From contig NZ_AP027058.1 of the NCBI RefSeq assembly GCF_027925025.1, forward strand, positions 806,001 to 870,000: DNA of 64,000 nt. The letters run 5' to 3'. The stretch comes from Limnohabitans sp. MORI2 (GTDB lineage: Bacteria; Pseudomonadota; Gammaproteobacteria; Burkholderiales; Burkholderiaceae_C). Below are positions 26,133 through 35,717 of the stretch, piece by piece. A model generated the notes under the pieces. The model was not told where the DNA came from. It worked only from the letters and a program-made list of their open reading frames with translations, and searched no databases. Within the stretch, counting starts at the first letter, position 1; each line of letters opens with the position of its first letter. The translations under genes were made by a program, and so were the position numbers.

Positions 26133-26143
26133 GTATGACAACC
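26131..26143. promoter_or_regulatory. Candidate FadR-type operator at the gntR/SMP-30 divergence
   Basis: TGTATGACAAC at 26132-26142 is an 11-base exact copy of the core of the palindrome before the uronate dehydrogenase gene (27217-27227). It has the T-GT-N3-AC-A spacing expected of FadR-subfamily operators and overlaps the regulator's own start, consistent with autoregulation. Confidence 0.55.
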
Positions 26144-26161
26144 TAAAATGCGGAGGCAGTC

Positions 26162-27145
26162 ATGCGTCAAGGCCCAATAATCCCGTATCAAGCCAGCCCT
26201 CGGTCACCCGACACTCGCTTCGAAATTTTGGATCCTAGTTTCCAAAAATACCGTCTGTACAGCGGCTGCGTGGAGCAGCTCGCCAGTGGCATGTGGTGGG
26301 CAGAAGGGCCGGTGTGGTTTGGCGATGGGCGCTATCTGCTGGTGTCTGATATTCCAAGTAACCGCATCATGCGTTGGGATGAGGCCTCGTCCCAATGGGG
26401 CGTGTTTCGGCACAACAGTAACCACGCCAATGGCATGGCCCGCGATGCACAAGGGCGCTTGCTCGTGTGCGAACACTTGACACGTCGGATCACACGTACC
26501 GAGTACGACGGCAGCATCACCGTGTTGGCCGATCAGTACCAAGGCAAACCCCTCAATTCACCCAACGACATTGTTTGCCAAATGCAGGGACCTGACCGTG
26601 GCACGGTGTGGTTCACCGATCCGCCCTTTGGTATCTCTGGTAACTGGGAAGGCGCGCCTGCCAAGGCTGAGCAGCCCGATGCGGTGTATCGCTTGGGGGT
26701 GGATGGCACCTTGCAACAGGTGCTGACCGATTTGCGCGGGCCCAATGGTTTGGCGTTTTCTCCGGATGAAAAAGTGTTGTATGTGGTAGAGAGTCGCGCC
26801 ACACCAAGCCGTTTGATTTGGGCTTACGACGTGGGCGCAAACGGCGAGTTGTCGGGCCGCCGTTTGTTGGTGGATGCACAAGGCGCGGGCTCTTTAGATG
26901 GCATCGCCGTAGACAAGGATGGCAACCTGTGGTGCGGGTGGGGCAGTGATGGCCGCGCGGGTGTGGCTTCAGAGGGCTTGGACGGCGTTCGTGTGTTCAA
27001 CCCACAGGGCGTTGCCATCGGGCACATCCATTTGCCCGAGCGCTGCGCCAACCTTTGTTTTGGCGGCGATCGTCATAACACTTTGTACATGGCCAGCACC
27101 CATTCGCTGTACGCCATTCACCTGCACGCTGGCGGGGCTGTTTAA
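26162..27145 (+). CDS. SMP-30/gluconolactonase-family lactonase
   Basis: This 327-residue six-bladed beta-propeller protein follows the SMP-30/LRE family: WAEGPVWFGDGRYLLVSDIPSNRIMRWDE (metal-binding Glu), NHANGMARDAQGRLLVCEH, PNDIVCQ...GTVWFTDPPFG (metal Asn) and GAGSLDGIAVDKDGNLW (catalytic/metal Asp). Its place beside uronate dehydrogenase suggests it opens the galactaro- or glucaro-lactone made by that enzyme. GGAGG precedes the start. There is no signal peptide, fitting a cytoplasmic role. Confidence 0.88.
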   Translation: MRQGPIIPYQASPRSPDTRFEILDPSFQKYRLYSGCVEQLASGMWWAEGPVWFGDGRYLLVSDIPSNRIMRWDEASSQWGVFRHNSNHANGMARDAQGRLLVCEHLTRRITRTEYDGSITVLADQYQGKPLNSPNDIVCQMQGPDRGTVWFTDPPFGISGNWEGAPAKAEQPDAVYRLGVDGTLQQVLTDLRGPNGLAFSPDEKVLYVVESRATPSRLIWAYDVGANGELSGRRLLVDAQGAGSLDGIAVDKDGNLWCGWGSDGRAGVASEGLDGVRVFNPQGVAIGHIHLPERCANLCFGGDRHNTLYMASTHSLYAIHLHAGGAV

Positions 27146-27182
27146 ACCGATCAGGGCTTTCCCTAAATTTTGATTTTTTGAG

Positions 27183-27210
27183 TTGACGCATTTCCAAATT
27201 CGTGCACAAT
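27183..27210 (+). promoter_or_regulatory. Probable promoter of the uronate dehydrogenase operon
   Basis: TTGACG (27183-27188) and CACAAT (27205-27210) are separated by 16 bases, with a TG just before the -10. The operator-like palindrome begins 5 bases downstream, over the expected start site. The -10 matches only four of six consensus bases. Confidence 0.5.
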
Positions 27211-27214
27211 TCTA

Positions 27215-27233
27215 GTTGTATGACAACATACAA
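27215..27233. promoter_or_regulatory. Operator-like palindrome before udh
   Basis: Two overlapping dyads occur here: GTTGT-ATG-ACAAC (27215-27227) and TTGTATG-ACAA-CATACAA (27216-27233). The first matches the TNGT-N3-ACNA architecture of FadR-subfamily operators and shares 11 bases with the site at the regulator's own start. Confidence 0.65.
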
Positions 27234-27251
27234 GATTAATATTCAAACCTC

Positions 27252-28055
27252 ATGACACACATTTCGCATCAAAGAATTTTGTTGACGGGCGCTGCCGGTG
27301 GCCTAGGCAAGGCGCTACGTTCGCGCTTGAAGGCCAATTGCCAAGTGCTGCGCTTGAGCGACCGCGAAGCCATGGACCCAGCGCAAGCCGGTGAAGAAGT
27401 TGTGCAGGCCGATTTGGCCGACGCGCAAGCGGTTTCACAAATGGTGGCGGGTTGCCAAGCCATCGTGCACTTGGGGGGCGTGTCGGTTGAGGCGCCGTGG
27501 GAGCCCATCTTGCAAGCCAACATCGTGGGTTTGTACAACTTGTACGAAGCTGCGCGTGTGCACGGCGTCAAGCGTGTGGTGTTTGCCAGCTCCAACCACG
27601 TCATGGGTTATTACAAACAAAACGAAGTAGTGGACGCGCTCACGCCGCCGCGCCCAGATGGCTTGTATGGCCTGAGTAAAGCCTTTGGCGAAGATCTCGC
27701 ACGCTTGTACTTTGATCGCGATGGCATCGAGACTGCTTGTGTGCGCATTGGCTCCTCGTTCCCCGAGCCCAAAGACCGCCGCATGCTGGCCACTTGGATG
27801 AGCTATGACGATTTGCATCGCCTCGTTACCGCCTGTTTGACCACGCCCGTGCTCGGCCACTCCATCATTTACGGCACATCCGACAACAGCACCTGCTGGT
27901 ATGACAACCGTCTGGCCAAGCATGTGGGCTATCGCCCGCAAGACAGCTCTGATGTTTTCCGAGATGCCATACATACCCGCACCCCCGAACCCGATCTGAC
28001 AGACCCTGCAGTGATTTACCAAGGCGGCGGTTTTGTGAAAACACGCTTCAACTGA
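27252..28055 (+). CDS. udh: Uronate dehydrogenase
   Basis: This 267-residue short-chain dehydrogenase oxidises D-galacturonate or D-glucuronate to the aldarolactone with NAD+. The nucleotide-binding start ILLTGAAGGLGKALR, the IVHLGGVSVEAPWEPILQANIVG segment, FASSNHVMGYY and the catalytic YGLSKAFGED (YxxxK) are all characteristic of Udh. Length is typical. It is the first gene of a run continuing with kdgD and a TRAP transporter, and it is preceded by a FadR-type operator. Confidence 0.92.
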   Translation: MTHISHQRILLTGAAGGLGKALRSRLKANCQVLRLSDREAMDPAQAGEEVVQADLADAQAVSQMVAGCQAIVHLGGVSVEAPWEPILQANIVGLYNLYEAARVHGVKRVVFASSNHVMGYYKQNEVVDALTPPRPDGLYGLSKAFGEDLARLYFDRDGIETACVRIGSSFPEPKDRRMLATWMSYDDLHRLVTACLTTPVLGHSIIYGTSDNSTCWYDNRLAKHVGYRPQDSSDVFRDAIHTRTPEPDLTDPAVIYQGGGFVKTRFN

Positions 28056-28085
28056 TTCCACCCATTCCAACACAAGGACACCCTC

Positions 28086-28997
28086 ATGACACCACAAGAA
28101 CTCAAATCCATCATGTCGCATGGCTTGCTGTCATTTCCTTTGACAGACTTTGACGCCAATGGCGACTTCAACAAGAAGGGTTATATCGACCGCTTGGAGT
28201 GGCTCGCACCTTACGGCGCATCGGCCTTGTTTGCAGCCGGTGGCACGGGTGAGTTTTTCTCTCTCACGGCTGAGGAATATCCAGGAATCATCAAGACTGC
28301 TGTGGATACTTGTAAAGGCAAAGTGCCGATCATTGCGGGCGCAGGCGGCCCCACACGTTTCGCCATTCAATGCGCGCAAGAAGCTGAACGCGCTGGCGCA
28401 CACGGCATTTTGTTGTTGCCACACTACCTGACCGAAGCAGGCCAGGAAGGTTTGATTTCCCACGTCGAAGCCGTGTGCAAGAGCGTGAAGTTTGGCGTGA
28501 TTGTTTACAACCGCAATGTGTGCAAGCTCACGCCTGAGTCGCTCGCCATCTTGGCCGATCGTTGCCCCAACTTGATCGGCTTCAAAGACGGTTTGGGTGA
28601 CATCGAAATGATGAGTTCTATTTACATGAAGATGGGTGACCGTTTTGCCTATCTCGGTGGCTTGCCTACGGCAGAGGTGTATGCCGCCGCTTACAAAGCG
28701 CTGGGCACGCCCGTGTATTCATCGGCGGTGTTCAACTTCATTCCCAAAACTGCGATGGACTTCTACCACGCGGTGGCCAACGACGACATGACCACACAGC
28801 ACCGTTTGCTCAAAGACTTCTTCATGCCGTATTTGGCGATTCGCAATCGCACACAAGGCTACGCCGTGAGCATTGTCAAAGCCGGTGCCAAGTTGGTCGG
28901 CCACGATGCAGGCCCCGTGCGTGCACCTTTGACCGACTTGAAGCCTGCCGAAATGGAAGAACTCAACGCTTTGATCAAGCGCTTGGGCCCACAGTAA
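28086..28997 (+). CDS. kdgD: 5-dehydro-4-deoxyglucarate dehydratase
   Basis: This 303-residue protein is of the DapA/NAL aldolase superfamily, KdgD branch. It begins [48 protein letters not shown], with Schiff-base lysine in [12 protein letters not shown] and tyrosine in VIVYNRNVC. It dehydrates and decarboxylates 5-keto-4-deoxyglucarate to 2-oxoglutarate semialdehyde, linking GarD/GudD to the KGSADH encoded further downstream. It lies 30 bases after udh. Confidence 0.94.
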   Translation: MTPQELKSIMSHGLLSFPLTDFDANGDFNKKGYIDRLEWLAPYGASALFAAGGTGEFFSLTAEEYPGIIKTAVDTCKGKVPIIAGAGGPTRFAIQCAQEAERAGAHGILLLPHYLTEAGQEGLISHVEAVCKSVKFGVIVYNRNVCKLTPESLAILADRCPNLIGFKDGLGDIEMMSSIYMKMGDRFAYLGGLPTAEVYAAAYKALGTPVYSSAVFNFIPKTAMDFYHAVANDDMTTQHRLLKDFFMPYLAIRNRTQGYAVSIVKAGAKLVGHDAGPVRAPLTDLKPAEMEELNALIKRLGPQ

Positions 28998-29035
28998 TTT
29001 TTCGCCTGTGATTCGTTAACCCCTAGGAGACAACC

Positions 29036-29998
29036 ATGAAATTGAAAGCAACCCTCTTGGCCTTGAGCACTGTGTTTGCCGTGAGTGCACAAGCCACCGA
29101 ATTTCGTTCGGCCGACATTCACAACTCCGACGATTACCCCACTGTGTTGGCCGTCAAACACATGAGCCAAACGCTGGAAAAACTCAGCGGTGGTAAACAC
29201 AAAATCAAGGTGTTCAACAAAGGCGCTTTGGGCACCGAAAAAGAAACCATCGACCAAGTGAAGATTGGTGCGTTGGACATGGTGCGTGTGAACGTCGCCC
29301 CCATGAACGGCGTGTGCCCCATGACCATGGTGCCCACCATGCCTTTCTTGTTCCGCTCGGTGGACCACATGCGCCACTCATTGGATGGTGCCATCGGTGA
29401 CGAAATCTTAAAAAGTTGCGAATCCGCAGGCTATGTGGGCTTGGCCTTTTACGACAGCGGTGCCCGCTCGATCTACAGTAAGAAAGCCATCAAAACCGTG
29501 GCCGACACCAAGGGCATGAAGATTCGCGTGCAGCAGTCTGACCTGTGGGTGGCTTTGGTTAGTGCCATGGGCGCTAACGCCACGCCCATGCCTTTTGGCG
29601 AGGTGTACACCGGTTTGAAAACAGGCTTGATCGATGCGGCAGAAAACAACATCCCATCGTTCGACACGGCTAAGCATGCAGAAGCGGTGAAGGTGTATTC
29701 CAAAACCGAACACTCGATGGCGCCTGAAATCTTGTTGATGTCCAAAACCGTGTGGGACAAGTTGACCGCCAACGAGCAAGCCATGGTGCGTCAAGCCGCC
29801 AAAGAGTCGGTAGCTGTGGAGCGCAAAGCATGGGACGAACAAGAAGCCAAGTCGTTGGCCAACGTCAAAGCCGCAGGCGTGCAAATTGTGGAAGTCGACA
29901 AGAAGTCTTTCCAATCTGTCATGGCCCCTGTGTATGAAAAGTTCATGACCACGCCTGACATGAAGCGCTTGGTCAAGGCGATTCAAGACACTAAGTAA
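29036..29998 (+). CDS. TRAP transporter substrate-binding protein, probable hexuronate type
   Basis: This 320-residue DctP protein has a signal peptide ([20 protein letters not shown]) and mature start [23 protein letters not shown]. It has the family segments [71 protein letters not shown] and [14 protein letters not shown]. Its neighbours make glucuronate or galacturonate the likely ligand. A strong AGGAG precedes the start. The DctQ and DctM genes follow. Confidence 0.92.
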   Translation: MKLKATLLALSTVFAVSAQATEFRSADIHNSDDYPTVLAVKHMSQTLEKLSGGKHKIKVFNKGALGTEKETIDQVKIGALDMVRVNVAPMNGVCPMTMVPTMPFLFRSVDHMRHSLDGAIGDEILKSCESAGYVGLAFYDSGARSIYSKKAIKTVADTKGMKIRVQQSDLWVALVSAMGANATPMPFGEVYTGLKTGLIDAAENNIPSFDTAKHAEAVKVYSKTEHSMAPEILLMSKTVWDKLTANEQAMVRQAAKESVAVERKAWDEQEAKSLANVKAAGVQIVEVDKKSFQSVMAPVYEKFMTTPDMKRLVKAIQDTK

Positions 29999-30033
29999 AC
30001 GCGTTCACCTCATCACTTCTGGAAGAAACATTC

Positions 30034-30522
30034 ATGTTCACTAAATTTTGTGCCGCGGTGTCCAAGCTCAGCTTGTTTCTGGCAGTGGTGGGGCTGATTG
30101 CCGTCATCTTGTGCGTGCAATGGCAAGTCATTGGACGCTATGTGTTGAACGACACACCGACCTGGGCTGAGAACTTAGCCTTGTTGTTGGTGTTGTTTGT
30201 GACCGCATTTGGGCTCGCCGTGGGCGTGCGCGATGCGGGTCATATTGGTTTGGAATCGTTGGTGGTGTTGTTGCCTGAGGTGTGGCAGCACCGCATTGAG
30301 TTGCTGATCCACGCTTTGGTGGGTTTGTTTGGCGTATTGATGGTGCAGGGCGGTTGGCTGTGGGCCAACGCCAAATGGAGCGAGAAAAAACCCATGCTGC
30401 CTGTGCCCGATGGCATTGACTATGTGCCCGTCATCATCGCTGGTGCTTTGATTGTGTTGTTCTCTGTCGAGCACATCGTGGCGCTGCTGCGTGGTGAAGA
30501 AGTCGAAGCCTCTTGGAATTGA
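30034..30522 (+). CDS. TRAP transporter small permease (DctQ family)
   Basis: This 162-residue protein has four membrane segments (about residues 10-32, 48-67, 88-108 and 128-150). It carries the typical WQVIGRYVLNDTPTWAENLALLLVLFVTAFGLAVGVRDAGHIG start-of-family pattern. It completes the hexuronate TRAP transporter with the flanking DctP and DctM. It starts 35 bases after the DctP gene with GGAAG, and the DctM start follows 4 bases later. Confidence 0.9.
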   Translation: MFTKFCAAVSKLSLFLAVVGLIAVILCVQWQVIGRYVLNDTPTWAENLALLLVLFVTAFGLAVGVRDAGHIGLESLVVLLPEVWQHRIELLIHALVGLFGVLMVQGGWLWANAKWSEKKPMLPVPDGIDYVPVIIAGALIVLFSVEHIVALLRGEEVEASWN

Positions 30523-30526
30523 AATC

Positions 30527-31816
30527 ATGGAATTGACCGTACTCACCCTCAGCTTCACGCTGCTTTTGATTTTGGGCGTGCCCGTGGCGTTTGCCATTGG
30601 CTTGTCGTCGGTGGCCACCATCGTGGCCGCAGGTTTGCCGATTCCTGTCGTCTTTCAAAAGATGGTGGGCGGCATGCAAGTGTTTTCGTTTTTGGCCATC
30701 CCGTTCTTTGTGTTCGCGGGTGAGCTCATGCTCTATGGCGGCATTGCCGATCGCATCGTCAAGTTTGCCAATAGCCTGATCGGCCATGTGCGTGGCGGCT
30801 TGGGTATGAGCAACGTGTTGGGTTGCACCATATTTGGCGGTGTGGCGGGTTCGCCTTTGGCCGATGTGTCGGCCATGGGCTCAGTGATGATTCCTTTGAT
30901 GAAAAAGGAAGGCTACGACGCCGACTACGCGGTGAACGTGACCACGCACGCCGCCTTAGTGGGCGCCATCATGCCGACCTCACACAACATGATCATCTTC
31001 ACCTTGGCCACGTCGGGCATTGCGTCGGTGAGTGTGTTGGGCTTGATCTTGGCGGGCTTGGTGCCCGCGGTCATTCTTACGCTGTGCAACTTGGCAGCTG
31101 CGTATTGGGTGGCGGTGAAACGTGGCTACCCCGTGCATGGCGCGTTCCCGGGTTGGGGTGCGGTCGGCGGCGCGTTTGCTGCTGCATTGCCTGGTTTGCT
31201 GGTGGTGGTCATCATTTTGGGTGGCATTTTGTCGGGCGCGTTCACTGCGACCGAGTCTGCCTCCATCGCGGTGGCGTGGGCCTTGTTCGTTACCGCTGTG
31301 GTGTATCGCACCATGACACTGCAAAATTTTTTGAAGGCCTGTGCCAAGGCCTGCAAAACCACAGGCGTGGTGTTGCTGTTGATTGGTATTTCCAACTCTT
31401 TTGGCTACTTCATGGCTTTGTACGAAGTGCCACAAAAAACGGGTGAGTTGATGCAAATGGTCAGCTCTAGCCCTTGGGTGATTTTCTTGATGATCAACAT
31501 CTTGTTGTTCATCCTCGGCACCTTCCTTGATATGGCGGCCACGATCCTAATTTGTACGCCCATCTTCATGCCCATTGCCATGCAGTTCGGCATGGACCCC
31601 TTGCAGTTCGGCATCCTCATGCTCATCAACTGCGCTTTGGGTTTGAACACACCACCTGTCGGTTCGGTGCAGTTTGTGGGTTGCGCGATTGGGGGTATCT
31701 CGGTCGGGCAAGTCATGCGCACGATTGCGCCGTTTTATGGGGCCTTGGGCGCGTGCTTGCTGCTCGTGACTTACGTGCCTGCGTTCTCGTTGTGGCTACC
31801 CAACTTGCTTAAGTGA
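30527..31816 (+). CDS. TRAP transporter large permease (DctM family)
   Basis: This 429-residue polytopic protein carries DctM motifs [59 protein letters not shown] and [15 protein letters not shown]. The closing segment is [17 protein letters not shown] chose ATG 30527 over an earlier in-frame start inside dctQ. It forms the sodium-driven channel of the presumed hexuronate transporter. The stop codon overlaps an in-frame GTG of the following garD gene. Confidence 0.92.
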   Translation: MELTVLTLSFTLLLILGVPVAFAIGLSSVATIVAAGLPIPVVFQKMVGGMQVFSFLAIPFFVFAGELMLYGGIADRIVKFANSLIGHVRGGLGMSNVLGCTIFGGVAGSPLADVSAMGSVMIPLMKKEGYDADYAVNVTTHAALVGAIMPTSHNMIIFTLATSGIASVSVLGLILAGLVPAVILTLCNLAAAYWVAVKRGYPVHGAFPGWGAVGGAFAAALPGLLVVVIILGGILSGAFTATESASIAVAWALFVTAVVYRTMTLQNFLKACAKACKTTGVVLLLIGISNSFGYFMALYEVPQKTGELMQMVSSSPWVIFLMINILLFILGTFLDMAATILICTPIFMPIAMQFGMDPLQFGILMLINCALGLNTPPVGSVQFVGCAIGGISVGQVMRTIAPFYGALGACLLLVTYVPAFSLWLPNLLK

Positions 31817-31824
31817 GTTTGACC

Positions 31825-33402
31825 ATGCATCTTGCGTCTCCTGCTTTAGCCATCCGCATGCACCCGCATGACAACGTGGCCATCATCGCCAACGACGGTG
31901 GTCTGCCTGCAGGCACCGTCATGCCCGATGGTCCTGCTGCGGGTATTACGCTGCGTGACAAAGTGCCGCAAGGCCATAAGGTTGCATTGACAGACATCGC
32001 TGCAGGCGCGGTGGTGCTGCGTTACAACGTGCCCGTGGGCTTTGCCCGCGAAGCGATTGCTGCAGGCAGCTGGGTGCACGAGCGTCTCTTGGACATTCCG
32101 CCCGCCCGAGAGTTGCATGGCTTGCCAATGGCCACGAAACCCGCACCCGCGTGGGAGCCGCTTGAGGGCTACACCTTTGAAGGCTATGTGAATGCCGATG
32201 GTTCGGTGGGCACGCGCAACCTGCTGGCCATCACCACCACGGTGCAGTGCGTGGCGGGTGTGCTCAAGGTGGCGGTTGAGCGCATCGAGCGCGAGCTGTT
32301 GCCGTTCTATCCGAATGTGGACGGCGTGGTAGGCCTGGAGCACACCTACGGTTGCGGTGTAGCGATCGACGCGCCGGGCGCAGAGATACCGATTCGCACG
32401 CTGCGCAACATCAGCCTGAACCCCAACTTTGGTGGCGAGGTGATGGTGGTGAGCTTGGGTTGCGAAAAGCTGCAACCTGCGCGTCTGCTGCCGCCCGGCA
32501 GCTTTCCGATTCACGATGCACGCGAAACAGAGCAGGGGCCCGACCTCGTGCGCCTACAAGACGACGCGCACGTGGGCTTCATGTCCATGATCGACGATGT
32601 GCTGGCGCATGCCAAACCACACCTCGAACGTCTTAACGCTCGCAAGCGACTAACCGTGCCTGCAAGTGCGCTGGTGGTGGGCGTGCAGTGCGGCGGCAGC
32701 GACGCGTTTTCGGGTGTGACCGCTAACCCCGCCGTAGGCTACATGGCCGACCTGATCGCCCGCGCTGGTGGCACCGTGATGTTCTCCGAGAACACCGAAG
32801 TGCGCGACGCGGTGGAGCAGCTCACCAGCCGCGCCGCCACGCCCCAAGTTGCAGAAGATATCGTGCGCGAACTCGGTTGGTACGACCACTACCTCGACCG
32901 TGGCCGTGTGGACCGCACCGCCAACACCACGCCCGGTAACAAGGCCGGTGGCTTGTCCAATATTGCTGAGAAGGCGATGGGCTCCATCATCAAGAGCGGC
33001 AGTGGCGCGATTGCCAGCGTGCTTGCGCCCGGCGAGAAGCTCAAGCCCGATCAAAAAGGTTTGGTCTTTGCCGCCACGCCTGCGAGCGACTTCATTTGCG
33101 GCACGCTGCAACTGGCCGCTGGCATGAACGTGCATGTGTTCACCACCGGTCGCGGCACGCCTTATGGCTTGCAGGCCTGCCCCGTGGTCAAGGTGGCCAC
33201 CCGCAGCGATCTGGCCCGCCGCTGGCACGACCTGATGGATTTCAACGCTGGGCAAATTGCCGACGGTGCGATGACGATTGAGGACGCGGGCTGGGCTCTG
33301 TTCAAGCAAATGCTCGAAGTGGCCAGTGGCAAAAAAACCTGGGCCGAGCAATGGAGACTACACAACGCGCTGGTGCTATTCAACCCCGCACCAATTACTT
33401 AA
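31825..33402 (+). CDS. garD: Galactarate dehydratase
   Basis: This 525-residue protein is colinear with E. coli GarD from [19 protein letters not shown] through [34 protein letters not shown] (metal site), [21 protein letters not shown] and the end [16 protein letters not shown]. It dehydrates meso-galactarate to 5-keto-4-deoxyglucarate, the KdgD substrate. The start is uncertain: ATG 31825 has AAGTGAG upstream, whereas GTG 31813 overlaps the dctM stop (GTGA). I used the ATG. Confidence 0.94.
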   Translation: MHLASPALAIRMHPHDNVAIIANDGGLPAGTVMPDGPAAGITLRDKVPQGHKVALTDIAAGAVVLRYNVPVGFAREAIAAGSWVHERLLDIPPARELHGLPMATKPAPAWEPLEGYTFEGYVNADGSVGTRNLLAITTTVQCVAGVLKVAVERIERELLPFYPNVDGVVGLEHTYGCGVAIDAPGAEIPIRTLRNISLNPNFGGEVMVVSLGCEKLQPARLLPPGSFPIHDARETEQGPDLVRLQDDAHVGFMSMIDDVLAHAKPHLERLNARKRLTVPASALVVGVQCGGSDAFSGVTANPAVGYMADLIARAGGTVMFSENTEVRDAVEQLTSRAATPQVAEDIVRELGWYDHYLDRGRVDRTANTTPGNKAGGLSNIAEKAMGSIIKSGSGAIASVLAPGEKLKPDQKGLVFAATPASDFICGTLQLAAGMNVHVFTTGRGTPYGLQACPVVKVATRSDLARRWHDLMDFNAGQIADGAMTIEDAGWALFKQMLEVASGKKTWAEQWRLHNALVLFNPAPIT

Positions 33403-33416
33403 AAAAGGAGACATGT

Positions 33417-34370
33417 ATGAGAAAAATCATTCTTTCCGTTTGCATGGCTGCACTCAGTGCATCAAGCTTTGCTTGGCCCGATAAAACGGTCACCGTGGTG
33501 GTGCCGTTTCCACCAGGTGGTGCGTCCGATTGGATTGGTCGTGCAGTGGCAACTAAGCTGCAAGATAAATTTGGTGGCACATTCATTATTGACAACAAAG
33601 CGGGCGCAACAGGCACGATTGGTGCAGGTCTGGTGGCTCGTGCAGCGCCTGATGGGCACACTTTGTTGGTGTCGTCATTGGGTCCTTATGTGATTGCCCC
33701 GCATTTGTTGGCCAAAGTGCCCTACGACGCGCAAAAAGACTTTGACTACATCACTGTAGCCGTTCAAGCCCCCAATGTGCTGGTGGTGCCTGCCAATTCA
33801 CCTTTGAAAAGCATGAGTCAAGTGATTGCGCATTTGAAAGCCAATCCAGACAAGATGACTTTTGCATCCTCTGGCAATGGCAGCAGTGACCACTTGACGG
33901 CTGAATTGTTTTGGTTGCAAACCGGCACCTCAGGCATTCATGTGCCCTACAAAGGTGGTGGCCCCGTGATGAGCGATTTGCTCGGCGCTCAAGTGGACTC
34001 TTCGTTCATGAACATCAACACCGCGTTGCCACAAATTCAGGCAGGCAAACTGCGTGCCTTGGCCATCACCAGCGCCAAGCGTTCGCCCGTTTTGCCCAAT
34101 GTACCTACATTGGAAGAAAGCGGCATCAAAGATTGCAACGTGTATTCGTGGCAAGCGGTGGCTGGCCCCAAAGGCATGAACAAAGAACTGAAGAACAAGC
34201 TCTACCAAGCCATTTCCGAAGGCTTGAATGAGCCGCAACTCAAAACCAAGTTGTTGGATTTGGGGTTCGAGATTGTGGCCAGTACCCCAGAGCAATTTAC
34301 AGCTTACCAAGCTGCTGAATTTGCCCGCTGGAAAAAATTGATTGAATCTCGCAATATCAAAGCAGACTGA
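33417..34370 (+). CDS. Bug-family (TctC) periplasmic substrate-binding protein
   Basis: This 317-residue protein has a signal peptide ([19 protein letters not shown]) and the Bug/TctC fold: [34 protein letters not shown] [47 protein letters not shown] and [17 protein letters not shown] precedes the start. No TctA/TctB membrane genes are present, so it is an orphan binder within the aldarate operon. It might deliver galactarate or glucarate to a membrane partner elsewhere or act as a sensor (inference). Confidence 0.9.
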   Translation: MRKIILSVCMAALSASSFAWPDKTVTVVVPFPPGGASDWIGRAVATKLQDKFGGTFIIDNKAGATGTIGAGLVARAAPDGHTLLVSSLGPYVIAPHLLAKVPYDAQKDFDYITVAVQAPNVLVVPANSPLKSMSQVIAHLKANPDKMTFASSGNGSSDHLTAELFWLQTGTSGIHVPYKGGGPVMSDLLGAQVDSSFMNINTALPQIQAGKLRALAITSAKRSPVLPNVPTLEESGIKDCNVYSWQAVAGPKGMNKELKNKLYQAISEGLNEPQLKTKLLDLGFEIVASTPEQFTAYQAAEFARWKKLIESRNIKAD

Positions 34371-34377
34371 TTTCCCT

Positions 34378-35703
34378 ATGACTTGCCCCATCGTCAAAAC
34401 CATGCGTGTGATTCCCGTTGCAGGACGGGATGACATGCTCATGAACCTATCTGGCGCACATGCGCCGTTCTTCACACGCAACATCGTCATCGTCACCGAC
34501 AGCTCGGGCAACACCGGTTTGGGTGAAGTGCCGGGCGGCGAAAAAATTCGTCAAACGCTCGAAGACGCACGCAGCTTGGTGGAGGGGCAGTCGATCGGGA
34601 ATTTGCAAGCCATCCTGAATCAAATGCGCACCAAGTTTGCTGATCGCGATGCGGGTGGCCGCGGCTTGCAAACCTTTGATTTGCGCACCACGATTCACGC
34701 AGTCACTGCCGTGGAATCAGCCTTGCTTGACTTGCAAGGCCAGCACATGAACGTGCCCGTGGCGGCGCTCTTGGGCGAGGGCATGCAACGCGACAAAGTG
34801 CAAATGTTGGGCTACCTGTTTTACGTGGGCGACAAACACAAAACCGATTTGCCCTATGTGTCCACCCCCGACGAAGCGGATGATTGGAAACGCTTGCGCC
34901 ACGAAGTGGCCATGACGCCTGAGGCGGTGGTGCGTTTGGCCGAAGCCGCGCAAAAGCGTTATGGTTTTCAAGACTTCAAACTCAAAGGCGGCGTGTTGCG
35001 CGGCGAGGAAGAGGTGGAAACCATTCGCGCTTTACACAAACGTTTTCCTGAAGCACGCATCACGCTCGACCCCAATGGCGGTTGGTTGCTCAAAGACGCG
35101 ATTCGTCTGATGCGCGACATGCACGGCGTGGTGGCCTATGCCGAAGACCCTTGCGGTGCCGAAGAAGGTTTCTCGGGCCGTGAAGTGATGGCCGAATTCC
35201 GCCGTGCCACAGGCTTGCCCACAGCCACCAATATGGTCGCCACTGACTGGCGCCAAATGGTGCATTCGCTCTCGCTGCAAAGCGTGGACATTCCCTTGGC
35301 CGACCCACATTTTTGGACGATGGCGGGCTCGGTGCGCGTGGCGCAAACTTGTCGCGATTGGGGGCTCACTTGGGGCTCGCACTCCAACAACCACTTTGAC
35401 ATTTCGCTCGCCATGTTCACGCACGTCGGTGCCGCAGCGCCAGGCAAAGTCACTGCGATTGACACACACTGGATTTGGCAAGACGGCCAACGCCTGACCC
35501 AAGCGCCTTTGGAAATTGTGGGTGGCTATGTCGAGGTGCCCAAAAAGCCAGGCTTGGGCATTGAGATTGACATGGTGGAAGTGGACAAGGCCCACGCGCT
35601 GTACATGCAACACGGCTTGGGGGCGCGTGATGATGCGATTGCCATGCAATTCCTCATCCCCAACTGGAAATTCGACAACAAGCGACCATGCATGGTCCGT
35701 TAA
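34378..35703 (+). CDS. gudD: Glucarate dehydratase (enolase superfamily)
   Basis: This 441-residue enolase-superfamily protein matches GudD. Its segments are [41 protein letters not shown] (KxK base), [11 protein letters not shown] and [33 protein letters not shown]. The catalytic His is in [18 protein letters not shown]. It dehydrates D-glucarate (and often L-idarate) to 5-keto-4-deoxyglucarate. I chose ATG 34378, 7 bases after the TctC stop. Having both garD and gudD lets the cluster use both galacturonate- and glucuronate-derived aldarates. Confidence 0.95.
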   Translation: MTCPIVKTMRVIPVAGRDDMLMNLSGAHAPFFTRNIVIVTDSSGNTGLGEVPGGEKIRQTLEDARSLVEGQSIGNLQAILNQMRTKFADRDAGGRGLQTFDLRTTIHAVTAVESALLDLQGQHMNVPVAALLGEGMQRDKVQMLGYLFYVGDKHKTDLPYVSTPDEADDWKRLRHEVAMTPEAVVRLAEAAQKRYGFQDFKLKGGVLRGEEEVETIRALHKRFPEARITLDPNGGWLLKDAIRLMRDMHGVVAYAEDPCGAEEGFSGREVMAEFRRATGLPTATNMVATDWRQMVHSLSLQSVDIPLADPHFWTMAGSVRVAQTCRDWGLTWGSHSNNHFDISLAMFTHVGAAAPGKVTAIDTHWIWQDGQRLTQAPLEIVGGYVEVPKKPGLGIEIDMVEVDKAHALYMQHGLGARDDAIAMQFLIPNWKFDNKRPCMVR

Positions 35704-35717
35704 TCAGGGAACACACA

